From Chrysomallon squamiferum (Eukaryota; Mollusca; Gastropoda; Neomphalida; Peltospiridae): 22,500 nucleotides of DNA. The notes under the pieces are model-generated. The model saw only the letters and a program-made list of their open reading frames with translations. It was not told where the DNA came from and searched no databases. The DNA lies in NCBI GenBank assembly GCA_012295275.1, contig CM022669.1, forward strand, positions 9,307,489-9,329,988, written 5' to 3'. Positions 8,233 through 17,712 of this stretch are shown here, in pieces; position 1 is the first letter of the stretch, and every line of letters begins with the position of its first letter. The position numbers were made by a program, and so were the translations under genes.

Positions 8233-9306
8233 TGTGTGTGTGTGTGTTTTTAAGTGTGTATATTAGTGTGTGTGTTTATAAGTGTGTATATTAGTGTGTG
8301 TGTTTATAAGTGTGTATATTAGTGTGTGTGTTTATAATTATGTATATTAGTGTGTGTGTTTATGAGTGTGTATATTAGTGTGTGTTTATAAGTGTGTATA
8401 TTAGTGTGTGTTTATAGTTTGTATATTAGTGTGTGTGTTTGTTTATAAGTGTGTATATTGTGTGTGTTTATAAGTGTATGTTAGAGTGTATTTATAAGTG
8501 GGTATATTAGTGTGTGTGTTTATAAGTGTGTATATTAGTGTGTGTGTTTATAAGTGTGTATATTAGAGTGTGTGTTTATAAGTGTGTATATTAGTGGGTG
8601 TTTATAAGTGTGTATATTAGTGTGTGTGTTTATAAGTGTGTATATTAGTGTATGTTTATAAGTGTGTATATTAGTGTGTGTTTTTAAGTGTTATATTAGT
8701 GTGTGTGTTTATAAGTGTATATTAGTGTGTGTGTTTATAAGTGTGTATATTAGTGTGTGTGTGTTTATAATTATGTATATTAGTGTGTGTGTTTATAAGT
8801 GTGTATATTAGTGTGTGTTTATAAGTGTGTATATTAGTGTGTGTTTATAGTTGTGTATATTAGTGTGTGTGTGTTTGTTTATAAGTGTGTATATTAGTGT
8901 GTGTTTATAAGTGTATGTTGTGTATTTTAAGTGGGTATATTAGTGTGTGTGTTTATAAGTGTGTATATTAGTGTGTGTGTTTATAAGTGTGTATATTAGT
9001 ATGTGTGTTTATAAGTGTGTATATTAGTGGGTGTTTATAAGTGTGTATATTAGTGTGTGTGTTTATAAGTGTGTATATTAGTGTATGTTTATAAGTGTGT
9101 ATATTAGTGTGTGTTTATAAGTGTGTATATTAGTGTATGTTTATAAGTGTGTATATTAGTGTGTGTATTTGTGTGTGTGTTTATAAGTGTGTATATTAGT
9201 GTGTGTGTTTATAAGTGTGTATATTAGTGTGTGTATATTAGTGTGTGTGTTTATAAGTGTGTATATTAGTGTGTGTGTGTTTATAAGTGTGTATATTAGT
9301 GTGTGA
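8233..9306. repeat. 27-bp minisatellite, ~39 units, with 433-bp higher-order repeat
   Basis: Tandem units of 24-31 bp built from tataagtgtgtatattag plus a variable (TG)n linker, about 39 copies. The + strand has no cytosine from 8233 to 9306. Diagnostic variants recur 433-436 bp apart: tttataatta at 8331 and 8764, tttatagtt at 8411 and 8844, gtttgttt at 8437 and 8873, gggtatat at 8500 and 8933, gtgggtg at 8594 and 9027, tatgttta at 8651 and 9084. A block of 16 units was therefore duplicated as a whole. No open frame or transposon signature accompanies it. Confidence 0.95.
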
Positions 9307-9690
9307 CCGTGAATAATCACACAGGTTTGACTGCAGGTGTTTCTATTTATAAAAGTGTTTTTGTTTGTTTCTGATTTCTACTTTTACGAGTCTTTATTAT
9401 TTTTATTTTTATTTATTTATCAATTTTTTATTTTTTTTTTTTTTTTATTTTTTTTTATTAATAATTAGTTAATTAATTTATTTAGTGTATTACTAGTATA
9501 TTTTATTTTTCCCCGTTTACAAAGAATATATTTATGTGTGTAATGATAAGGAAATACATAGTGGTTTATGTCGAAATGCGTACATGTAGCATGTATGAAA
9601 AGTAACGTTGACAAACACACCCAGAAAGAAAAATATTAATGGTTTTATGATTTGTGTTTGGGGAAATGTTTGTGGATATTTGAAGGGGTT

Positions 9691-9698
<8 letters not shown>
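9307..9698. other. AT-rich flank of the minisatellite
   Basis: Opens with a 6-bp inverted repeat (gtgtga/tcacac, 9301-9322), then T-rich runs (9425-9459) and AT-rich unique sequence. No gene seen. Confidence 0.65.
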
Positions 9699-9735
<37 letters not shown>

Positions 9736-9815
9736 TTATGTGTGTTTGAATGTGTTTGTGTTTTAGAGTGTGTATGTGTGTCAGTGTGTTGTGTGTGTGT
9801 GTTTGTGTGTGTGTG
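9699..9815. repeat. (TG)n tract with degenerate extension
   Basis: Perfect TG repeat 9699-9732, then imperfect TG-rich sequence to about 9815. The Cys-Val frame across it is an artefact. Confidence 0.93.
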
Positions 9816-10287
9816 TAGATGTGAACATGTTTATGCTCGGCTGTTTATTAAACTCTATAAATTTCAACTTTGAATAAAACGATCACAGCTAAGCTGGGGT
9901 CATCACCGCGTGAAATAAACAAACTAGACGATGCCACGTGATCATATTTTGTCTTCCTGTCTCTCACTTCTTTGCATTTGTCTCTTGCAAAATCTGCCCG
10001 AGGTGAAACCAGCTCGTGACAAACTCTGTTTCTCGTGAAGTGCCACAAAGAACCGGCAGCAGCTGGAAAGAAGAGTGCTTGAACGTAACGCGACAAGCAG
10101 CCGCTGTTTGTTGTTACGCCGTACAGAAAAACACGACGATGTGATCGCTGATAATGACGTCGTTCAGACGAAGCTACAATTCACCGATGAGTGCCGCAAT
10201 ACAACGGCTGAATTGAAAATTTTGCAACACGACCATTTGCCAAGATTTGAATGAATGAGAGGTGAGAGAGAGCACACACAGTAACTT
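9816..10287. promoter_or_regulatory. Candidate cis-regulatory island (left half)
   Basis: Complex, repeat-free sequence of balanced composition with CACGTG at 9935-9940 and TGACGTCG at about 10155. The 82-codon minus-strand frame (10096-9848) has ordinary composition but no recognisable family. Together with 10314-10655 it forms the largest repeat-poor block in the window, so it is a prime candidate for conservation testing. Confidence 0.33.
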
Positions 10288-10313
10288 AAAAAAAAAAAAA
10301 AAAAAAAAAAAAA
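10288..10313. repeat. A26 homopolymer
   Basis: A run of 26 adenines. It has no upstream AATAAA at the usual distance and no target-site duplication that I can see, so a retroposed poly(A) tail is not supported. Confidence 0.93.
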
Positions 10314-10655
10314 TATCGTTGAGTATTCTAAACACACACAAAGAGTATTTGTAAGCGTTGAAGCGTTCATTCAACACGAGAGTCGAGCTGGAGGCCTTTC
10401 AGTGCGCTAATCACCAAACTCCAACTCGATATTTGATCAATTGTTAGCCTCGCCGCTCCCGATGCACTGCTAATTTCATACACGGTCGTTTTGCGGTACT
10501 TCACGGTTTGTCTCAGACTGACACTGTGTTAATCGATTATTGATGCGCCTTTCACCGACTGGGTTCGCTTGTCAAGTCGTTACTCACCAAGTAATGTGAT
10601 GATTAGAATCCCCGAAAAAGTAATATAATAATAAATAAATTAAAAATATAGGCTA
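10314..10655. promoter_or_regulatory. Candidate cis-regulatory island (right half) with P2 homeodomain dimer site
   Basis: Continues the complex block after the A-run. TAATCGATTA at 10530-10539 is a perfect palindrome and matches the P2 (TAAT-N2-ATTA) site bound cooperatively by Paired-class homeodomains. Further ATTA cores and GC-rich patches (10449-10466, 10545-10565) surround it. No coding frame is supported. Confidence 0.38.
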
Positions 10656-10664
10656 TATATAAAG
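10656..10664 (+). promoter_or_regulatory. TATA-box-like sequence
   Basis: TATATAAAG fits the metazoan TATA consensus and sits just upstream of a 97-bp GA tract and a 500-bp repeat-free region. In AT-rich DNA such matches are common by chance and no initiator can be assigned, so this is only a weak promoter hint. Confidence 0.15.
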
Positions 10665-10666
10665 GG

Positions 10667-11300
<634 letters not shown>

Positions 11301-11414
11301 TTTTCTAACACTTCTGTGTTTGTTGTATTTTCGTTTTTGTTGCTGGTATTGTTATGTAAATATATATAGAGTTACTTTAAACAGAGTCAGGCAGACACAC
11401 AGACACACACAGAG

Positions 11415-11422
<8 letters not shown>
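11301..11422. other. Short GT- and CA-rich spacer
   Basis: GT-rich sequence passes into a CA/GATA-rich leader of the following GA tract. Confidence 0.6.

Positions 11423-11490
<68 letters not shown>
11423..11490. repeat. (AG)34 microsatellite
   Basis: Perfect 68-bp tract, preceded by degenerate AGAC/GATA units from about 11393. Confidence 0.98.
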
Positions 11491-11493
<3 letters not shown>

Positions 11494-11880
11494 CAAACAA
11501 AAAACAAAATACATCCTACAAATATATATACATATTGCGATAACAGACTAAAACACACATACACACACAAACAAAGAGACATATAGGATTAAGATTATAA
11601 TAACTCGTATCAAAATTTCCACAGCCAAATAAATACAGTTTATATAAAGACAGTTTACATTATTCATAATGTATCTTACAATCCACAGAGAAAAAAAATC
11701 TGGCATTTAAAAACTATAAATAAAGACATTAAAAATAATATCTCTGACATAAAGGTTACATTTATTTGCTGGAAAATAAGCATTATCGAGATTTTTTTTT
11801 TTTTTTTATTACTGTTTTTTATTTAAATGGAATAAAAAAAAAAAAAATAAATAAAAAAAAATGAAGAAATCGTTGAGTAA
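11491..11880. other. AT-rich stretch, no gene
   Basis: AT-rich sequence with CATA/ACA patches at the start, a T-run at 11792-11807 and A-runs at 11835-11861. No motif of interest. Confidence 0.7.
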
Positions 11881-12120
11881 ATTTAATTGCTAAAACGCCT
11901 AGCGGGAGTTCTATCGCATCTGAGTCAATTTCCACTTGCACGAGCACCTCATGAATAATTAATTAGGTGCAATAAGGCAGACGACTTGCCGTTCTTTGTA
12001 ATTAAGTGTTGGATAAATGAGTTTTATACACACTGGATGACATTTCGCTGTAAGAATATTTAATTTTGTGTCAAATTTCATTTTGTGAACAAAGCTGCCA
12101 TTCTGTGAATTGTTATAAGT
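11881..12120. promoter_or_regulatory. Candidate cis-regulatory island with homeodomain cluster
   Basis: Complex sequence in AT-rich surroundings. TAATTAATTA at 11956-11965 is a palindromic P2-type homeodomain dimer site. CACCTC precedes it, and further TAAT/AATTAA cores lie at about 11882 and 12000. No coding frame. Confidence 0.35.
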
Positions 12121-12535
12121 CGTTTAGCAATTTGCATGTTTGTTCATGCGTGCGTGTTTCTCTGTGTTCGTTCATGTGTGTCTCTGTGTGTGTTAGTGTG
12201 TTTAAATCATGTGCATGGTTTGTGCTTGTTTGTGTAAGTATGAAGTTTGAAATTTGTATCTGAATGAACTTGAGGAAAAAGACGAGGAACATTTTGATCA
12301 ATCCTACCTACGTATAATTAACTACATGAAATACAGCTAGTAAAATAGAACTGATGCCATTGTTCTTTTTAAAAGGAATATGTGTGTGTTTATATGTAAA
12401 TATATGACTATGTAAAGAGAGAGAGAGATTAATGAGATACTAAAACTGTTAAAATTGACTGAACAGTATATTTTGTTATTAACAACAATAGTGTAATATA
12501 TTTCACAATGAAATTAAATCTGTTTCTATTTGTTC
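12121..12535. other. TG-rich then AT-rich stretch, no gene
   Basis: Degenerate TG/TGTC-rich sequence (12140-12240) gives Cys-rich or Thr/His-rich frames on the two strands that I regard as artefacts. The rest is AT-rich unique sequence with a short GA patch (12416-12428). Confidence 0.65.
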
Positions 12536-12560
12536 TATATATATATATATATATATATAT
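12536..12560. repeat. (TA)n microsatellite
   Basis: Perfect short TA tract followed by a pyrimidine run. Confidence 0.95.
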
Positions 12561-12621
12561 CTTTTTTATCAAATGTACATGTTTCACATTTCAAACCACG
12601 TCGTGTTGTCGTTGTACCATT

Positions 12622-12681
12622 TTTCTTCTTCTTCTTCTTCTTATTATTATTTTTATTTTTATTACTATTATTATTATTATA
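12622..12681. repeat. (TTC)n and (TTA)n patch
   Basis: TTC units (about 12622-12641) pass into TTA-rich repeats (to about 12681). Confidence 0.9.
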
Positions 12682-12747
12682 TACACCTACACTAACATAT
12701 ACATAATTATACACATAGAACAACCCAAAGATACATACACAAACACA

Positions 12748-12750
<3 letters not shown>

Positions 12751-12797
<47 letters not shown>
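12751..12797. repeat. (AC)n microsatellite
   Basis: Perfect AC tract, preceded by degenerate ACA/ACAT units from about 12733. Confidence 0.97.
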
Positions 12798-12801
<4 letters not shown>

Positions 12802-13080
12802 TGAGTGATATAAAGAAACAAAATATAATAAATAACATACTATTTAGGCGGACTTAAACACTTGACTATTTACCTGTTCATAACTAAAACGTGTTTTCAT
12901 TACTCGTATGAAAACGTCATCAGTTAAGCGCTTACACAAAAAAAAAAAACAACAACGTGTGTGTTAAACATACGAGTCACATTAAAACGTGATAAACGAA
13001 ATTGGTCGTAATTACAACACAAATACACTTAATTGTTCGTTTAAACTGCTCTTCACAAATTTCGCTTTTTTTCCCCGGTC
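12798..13080. other. AT-rich unique sequence with small inverted repeats
   Basis: gttttcat (12893-12900) pairs with atgaaaac (12908-12915). actcgtatg (12902-12910) also recurs inverted as catacgagt (12969-12977). These may be remnants of one element or chance. No gene seen. Confidence 0.5.
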
Positions 13081-13260
13081 TGTTGGCGCCCGACTGTTTG
13101 GATGTTGATGGCAACCGGAACACGCCAAAGGCTGATACAAAGCAATTGAAACGGCGGTTTTAAAAAAAGCTTTCAAAAGCTCATACTTAATTGCGTCTTA
13201 TGTGGACAAGTTCTCCCTTTGTGAAAAACTCATTTCCTTTGTTTAAAAGAGAAAAGAGAG
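13081..13260. promoter_or_regulatory. Candidate cis-regulatory island
   Basis: Complex sequence with a GC-rich start (tgttggcgcccgac) and AAAG/CTTT cores on both strands (13140-13240) that could be HMG-box sites. Short, and bounded by AT-rich DNA and an A-run. Function is inferred only. Confidence 0.25.
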
Positions 13261-13680
13261 TGGGAAAAAAAAAAAAAAAACCCAAAACACTGAGTTTATA
13301 ACAAGTATTAAATGATAATTTGTTTTTGTAAGTAACAAGTAAGTGTGGTGAAAGAATAAAGAGAAAGATAGATAGAATGAGAGAGAGAAAGAGGAAAAGA
13401 TTTTTTCAGATTTTATTGATTTGGTGTTGTTGTTGTTGTTGTTGTAGAACTAGTGCTAGTAATAGTAGTAGTAGTAGTGGTGATAGTAGTAGTAGTAGTA
13501 AGTAATAGTCAAATTAGTTTAGTTACATAGTAAACTTTATTTAAAACAAATGTTTTTATATATTATAAACATCTAGTTTCTCTTTTTTCTTCTTTTCTTC
13601 ATCGTCTTAACATATATATTTTTATTTTTTTCCATTGTTGAAGTACACTTGAACACACAATGCACTATCGACCACACAGA
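13261..13680. other. Low-complexity stretch with TTG and TAG trinucleotide tracts
   Basis: A-run (13265-13280), purine-rich GA patch (13355-13400), TTG units (about 13422-13446), TAG units (about 13461-13500), then AT-rich sequence. No gene. Confidence 0.8.
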
Positions 13681-14103
13681 CTCCGAACTGTTGTTTAAAT
13701 ATTCACACAGCAAGCAAGCAAGTACGTCGGTTTTCAACGAGATTGTATAATTATCTCAGATAGCGCGCGGTCCAAAAGTGTCTCTTGTCGCCATTGTGGT
13801 ACATGTCGGTGTGTCACTGACACCTTAATTGAACTCTACAGATGTGGGGGGGGGGACAAAGGGGGTTATCTCCAAGTCCTTATACCTACCTCTCTGTACG
13901 GTCTTATTTAAAAAAAAAAAAAAAAAATGTTTAACTTAAGATGACAACGTCAAGGTATGTTATTGCAGAGGACTTGGGGGAACTGGTGTCTGAAGGAATG
14001 TTGTGATAAGTAAAGTAAAAAACTCTTGTGATGTTGTGATTTGTCGATAGACGAGAGAGGCTTAAAGTCGCATTGCTCCGCGAAATGCTCGGTTTCTTTT
14101 GCC
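13681..14103. promoter_or_regulatory. Candidate cis-regulatory island with G-run
   Basis: Complex sequence including gatagcgcgcggtcc near 13758 and the palindrome GTGTCACTGACAC (13811-13823). G10 at 13846-13855 and G5 at 13861-13865 could form G-quadruplex structure with two-tetrad tracts. An A-run interrupts at about 13911-13927. A 61-codon minus frame (14116-13931) has no recognisable family. Confidence 0.3.
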
Positions 14104-14158
14104 CAGGTAAACACAATTACCTGGCTTGTTTGTCAGGTAATAACACACCTGGCAGGTG
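14104..14158. promoter_or_regulatory. Cluster of five ZEB/Snail-type E-boxes
   Basis: CAGGTA at 14104, its inverse TACCTG at 14118, CAGGTA at 14134, CACCTG at 14146 and CAGGTG at 14153 all fall in 55 bp. The last two form the near-perfect dyad CACCTGGCAGGTG. Zinc-finger repressors of the ZEB and Snail families and some bHLH factors bind CAGGTA/CAGGTG. Such homotypic clustering is typical of functional elements, although factor identity is inference. Confidence 0.5.
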
Positions 14159-14346
14159 AGGCTGATACGAACACAAAAGATTAGGAACGCAGTGGTCACA
14201 GATAACTCGTTTGTTTACATGTCTTTTTGCCCAGCACCAGTGTCAGATGTTTGTTTGTTTGTTGAATGTGATAGCACTGCCCTCTTTTTTTAACTGTCTG
14301 TGTACCTGTCTGTCTGTTTGTCTGTTAGTTTAACTAATGTTTTCCC

Positions 14347-14350
<4 letters not shown>
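14159..14350. other. Complex stretch with TGTT and TGTC patches
   Basis: Continues the island on the right, then degrades into TTTG/TGTC-rich sequence (14250-14330). No gene seen. Confidence 0.55.

Positions 14351-14386
<36 letters not shown>
14351..14386. repeat. (TTA)12 microsatellite
   Basis: Perfect TTA tract, followed at 14392-14399 by TGATTGAT, a PBX-HOX-like sequence. Confidence 0.96.
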
Positions 14387-14657
14387 TCAATTGATTGATT
14401 TATTTATTCTCTTTCACGAGAATACGTACAAAGCATTTGTAACGTAATTGATTCTGAGTTTACTATGACAACTGAGGTGGGGGGCGGAGACAGGGGGAAG
14501 AGAAAATTCGAGAAAAGAAGGAAGAACTGTTGACAGACTGGCAATGGCGGATGTAATTTGAAACTGACTCTAATAATGCAATAATGATTTTTTTTTTTTT
14601 TTTTTTAAATTATAAAATCAGATAATCGGTGTGAAGAACAAAGTTTGTGTGACACCG
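14387..14657. other. Unique sequence with G-rich patch and T-run
   Basis: Mixed sequence with a G-rich patch (about 14477-14500) and a T-run (14588-14606). No gene seen. Confidence 0.6.
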
Positions 14658-14667
14658 GTCACGTGAC
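14658..14667. promoter_or_regulatory. GTCACGTGAC palindromic E-box (CLEAR/USF type)
   Basis: Second exact copy of the 10-mer found at 5823-5832. Here it overlaps a wider gtgac-accg-gtcac inverted repeat on the left (14650-14662) and a TGACGTA core on the right, a dense composite of bZIP and bHLH half-sites. Confidence 0.38.
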
Positions 14668-14716
14668 GTACAGTCGTTGAGCAATGATAAATTGAAACTG
14701 AACCTCTCTATTTATT

Positions 14717-14718
<2 letters not shown>

Positions 14719-14752
<34 letters not shown>
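14719..14752. repeat. T34 homopolymer
   Basis: The longest homopolymer in the window, preceded by TTTA units. Its exact length is likely to be unreliable in assembly. Confidence 0.96.
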
Positions 14753-14756
<4 letters not shown>

Positions 14757-15030
14757 CGGAAAATGTAAAAAGAACAACAACAACAATAGTAATATCAATA
14801 ACAACAACAGAAGGACGAAGAGAAAAGAAGTGACTGCTATTTTACACAGCTCTACAAACGTAAACTGACAGAGGTGGGCCTACCTAAGTACACAACATGA
14901 AGTGCACGGGCCTACACAAAAACATGTTCATTCTACAAACACAATCCCATCAAAACCACTCGTGTAACCAATAACAACAGCACATACAGAAAGAACCCAG
15001 CACATTTCTTAAACACTCATTTTAACTCGT
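14753..15030. other. Unique sequence, no gene
   Basis: CAA-rich start (14773-14810), then complex sequence of moderate GC. The 63-codon frame through the T-run is an artefact. No motif that I can defend. Confidence 0.6.
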
Positions 15031-15195
15031 AACGATGTTTTTTTTTTTTTTTTCTTTTCTTTTCTCTTGTTTTATTTTTTTTTTTTATTTTTTTTTTTTT
15101 TTTTTCTTTCTTAATCGTTTCTCACGTTCTGTTGGCATGTCAGTAAAGATATCTTGTTTCATATTGCTTAAAAAAATAAAAAAAAATATTGAATT

Positions 15196-15226
<31 letters not shown>

Positions 15227-15330
15227 TAAACAAAGAAGAAATAAAATAATTGATGAAAGAAGAAATAATGACACCAATAATTTTAAAATAACTCTTTTGT
15301 CTTTTTTTTATTTTTCTTTTTTTTGTTCAT

Positions 15331-15362
<32 letters not shown>

Positions 15363-15500
15363 TATTTATTTATTATCATTTTTCTATTACTTTTTCTCTC
15401 TTAAATTCTTTCTTTGTGTTTTTATTCTTTTTTTCTTTTCATTATCATTCAGTATTTTCTTTCTTTCTCTTTAATTTTTCTTTCTTTTTAATTAATGCAT
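15031..15500. repeat. T-rich, AAAAT and TTTC low-complexity complex
   Basis: T-runs (15039-15053, 15067-15105), AAAAT pentanucleotides (about 15199-15229), TTTC tetranucleotides (about 15330-15362), then pyrimidine-rich DNA. Open frames are Phe/Ser/Leu artefacts. Confidence 0.88.
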
Positions 15501-15755
15501 TTAAAGCAGACATAAGTAAAAGTTTTCGTGTTATCAAGTGTGTTTTTCTACGTGTCACGTTTTGAAGACAACAACTTGTGTTATTGTATTTATAGCTGGG
15601 CGGTAACCATGCATGAATTGTGCGTTTCCTGTGCACGTTCTCAGTGCGTGAACTGAACACGTGGGGCCGAAAAGTGAACACAAGTAGACAAATATCGCTC
15701 GAAGACACCGCGAAGCGAATATCAAACAGCAGAAGTACTTAAAGCGGTTTTGTCG
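15501..15755. promoter_or_regulatory. Candidate cis-regulatory island with CACGT cores
   Basis: Complex sequence of higher GC with gtgtcacgtt near 15550, gtgcacgttc near 15631 and CACGTGGGG from 15658. The 87-codon minus frame that overlaps it extends into low-complexity sequence and matches no family. Confidence 0.33.
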
Positions 15756-15759
15756 TGTA

Positions 15760-15761
15760 TG

Positions 15762-15792
<31 letters not shown>

Positions 15793-15798
15793 TTTATG

Positions 15799-15830
<32 letters not shown>

Positions 15831-15835
15831 TTTAT
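15760..15835. repeat. 38-bp tandem duplication of a (TTTTTA)n segment
   Basis: Two copies with a 38-bp period (about 15760-15797 and 15798-15835), each made of TTTTTA units ending attttattgtttat. The shared non-repeat ending shows a segmental copy, not simple slippage. Confidence 0.85.
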
Positions 15836-16051
15836 TTATTTAATGTGTTTTTATTTTTAATCTACATATCTTCAATTTTTTGTTTTTCTTATTATTTTTT
15901 CCTTTCCACCAGTTTGTACACTTGAGTTTACTATTTATTACATTCAAAATATCTTTTAAATTTTATAATCAACAATAAGAAGACATTTGTGATATTGTCT
16001 TGTTTTGTATTTAGAATCATCATTATCATCATCATCATTATTGTTGCTGTA

Positions 16052-16086
<35 letters not shown>

Positions 16087-16402
16087 TACTACTACTACTT
16101 CTACTACTACTACTGCATGATATACGCATGTATGTATATAAAACAAACCTGCGTTATTGCGAGACTGAATTACAAAAACAATCACATTCTGAAATAACTC
16201 AACACAGATAAAGAACCCTGTGTGAGCGCTAAGCCGATTAACAATGTATAATATAAACACAACGGATTATTGTTTTTGTTATCTGTACATCTGAGTTTTG
16301 ACAACACATAGCGGAAGAACACTTCACTAATTTGACATGCAAAGAATTCACAGCTAACGAGGAAAACAGAAATAAGAAATAGGGTCGGTGTTTCCTTTAT
16401 TT
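15836..16402. other. AT-rich stretch with TCA/TTA/TAC trinucleotide complex
   Basis: TCA units, TTA units and TAC units occupy about 16018-16112, flanked by AT-rich unique sequence. No gene. The minus-strand Ile/Val frame comes from the repeat. Confidence 0.8.
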
Positions 16403-16524
16403 GATATTAGTATTATTTATTTATTTATTAATTTTTATGATTATTACTCCTTTTTTTTGTCCTATTTATTTATTTATTTATTTATTTATTAATTTTTATG
16501 ATTATTATTTTGTGTTTTTGTCCT
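16403..16524. repeat. Tandem duplication with 61-bp period (AT-rich)
   Basis: The segment with TTTA units, then attaatttttatgattatta, then a T-rich stretch ending in tttgtcct occurs twice. The landmark attaattttt starts at 16427 and 16488, and gtcct at 16459 and 16520, both 61 bp apart. It shares no sequence with the 61-bp array that begins 80 bp downstream. Confidence 0.85.
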
Positions 16525-16603
16525 CTGCTATGGATGTTGTTATTTTGATATTTAATATGTATGTATGTATACACGATCGTCTGCTTGGCATTCATCGCCG
16601 AAC

Positions 16604-17041
16604 CTGTCGTCTGATGTACATATTACGCGACATTTGACGTTTGCTGTAAAACTGTGTTTTAGAACTGTCGTCTGACGTACATATTACGCGACATTTGACG
16701 TTTGCTGTAGAACTGTGTTTTAGACCTGTCGTCTGACGTACATATTACGCGACTTTTGACGTTTGCTGTAGAACTGTGTTTTAGATCTGTCATCTGACGT
16801 ACGTATTACGCGACATTTGACGTTTGCTGTAGAACTGTGTTTTAGAACTGTCGTCCGACGTACGTATTACGCGACATTTGACGTTTGCTGTAGAACTGTG
16901 TTTTAGAACTGTCGTCTGACGTACGTATTACGCGACATTTGACGTTTGCTGTAGAACTGTGTTTTTAGATCTGTCGTCTGACGTACGTATTACGCGACAT
17001 TTGACGTTTGCTGTAGAACTGTGTTCTAGATCTGTCGTCTG
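16604..17041. repeat. CpG-rich 61-bp tandem array, seven units
   Basis: Seven units start at 16604, 16665, 16726, 16787, 16848, 16909 (62 bp) and 16971, with a partial eighth at 17032-17041. Each holds ctgtcgtctgacgtac, gtattacgcgac, tttgacgtttgctgtagaac and tgtgttttaga. Most units have seven CpGs, unusual in this AT-rich window. All seven carry TTGACGTTT and six carry TGACGTAC, so the array has regularly spaced bZIP/CRE-like cores. Many unit differences are CpG to TpG/CpA. Upstream gatcgtctgc (16575) may be a decayed partial unit. Confidence 0.96.
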
Positions 17042-17320
17042 CTCACTGTGACCGCAGCGCGAGCTCACGGTTCAACACGTCTGCTTTCGGGTTAGCCTGA
17101 CAACGCGGGAGCCATTTCACCCCCCCTCTCTCCCCCTCTCCCTCTCTCTCTCTCTGACAAGTGGAGGATTTCAGCTAGAGAGCCATGAATTTATTTATGA
17201 GAGAGGACAGTAGAAAACACGCTTCGCTTTGAGCAGCCGAGCAGTGCTGAGTGATGGCCTGAATAAAAGGTCATCGCTTGGTGTCTTTCAGAATTACTAA
17301 TGGCAAAAAGAAAAAGACTT
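17042..17320. promoter_or_regulatory. Candidate cis-regulatory island
   Basis: GC-rich start (gaccgcagcgcgagctcacgg near 17050, tgacaacgcgggagcc near 17098), a CT-rich patch (17121-17153), then ATGAATTTATTTATGAG near 17184 with TTTAT/TTATG cores of the posterior Hox/Cdx type, and complex sequence to 17310. No coding frame. It directly abuts the CpG-rich array, so the two could form one unit. Confidence 0.37.
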
Positions 17321-17633
17321 GGAGATGTACGGTGGAGGGAGGGGTGGTTGGTGGGGATAAAATGGATTAGGCCACGCAGTATCAGAGAGATAGGAACCCT
17401 GATTGAGAGACACTCGGTGGGGGCAGAGAAAAGGAGAACCGATGAATAAATGAAAGAAAGAAAGGAGAAAGAATGAAGAAATGAAAGAAAGATTGAAAGG
17501 ATGAAATAGATTAAAAAAAAGAAATGAAACGGATGGAACTGACAGACAACGATGTATTTTATACATACGATTTACAGCGGATGAAACAAAATAAGAAAGA
17601 ACAAAGCAAGGGAAAAGAGAAATGAAAAAAAAG

Positions 17634-17636
<3 letters not shown>
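17321..17636. other. Purine-rich stretch, no gene
   Basis: The + strand is strongly A/G biased (GGAGGGAGGGG near 17334, GAAA/GGAA units 17445-17530, 17580-17636). The 89-codon minus frame is a Phe/Ser/Leu/Pro artefact of that bias. Together with the next GA tract it makes nearly 400 bp of polypurine-rich DNA. Confidence 0.75.

Positions 17637-17709
<73 letters not shown>
17637..17709. repeat. (AG)n microsatellite
   Basis: Perfect 73-bp AG tract. Confidence 0.98.

Positions 17710-17712
<3 letters not shown>

Noticed and set aside
8233-9306. CRISPR-like array or telomeric repeat
   Set aside because: There are no unique spacers between units, and the unit is not a telomere motif; it is a head-to-tail minisatellite.
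9652-9873. Cys-rich frame resembling a small secreted cysteine-rich peptide
   Set aside because: The cysteines come from TGT/GTG codons of a TG repeat, with no cysteine framework or signal peptide.
10288-10313. A26 run as a retroposon poly(A) tail
   Set aside because: No target-site duplication, no upstream tRNA- or reverse-transcriptase-like sequence, and sequence on both sides looks like one continuous island.
13846-13865. Strong G-quadruplex
   Set aside because: Only two G-runs (10 and 5) are present; a three-tetrad fold lacks a fourth full tract, so only weaker forms are possible.
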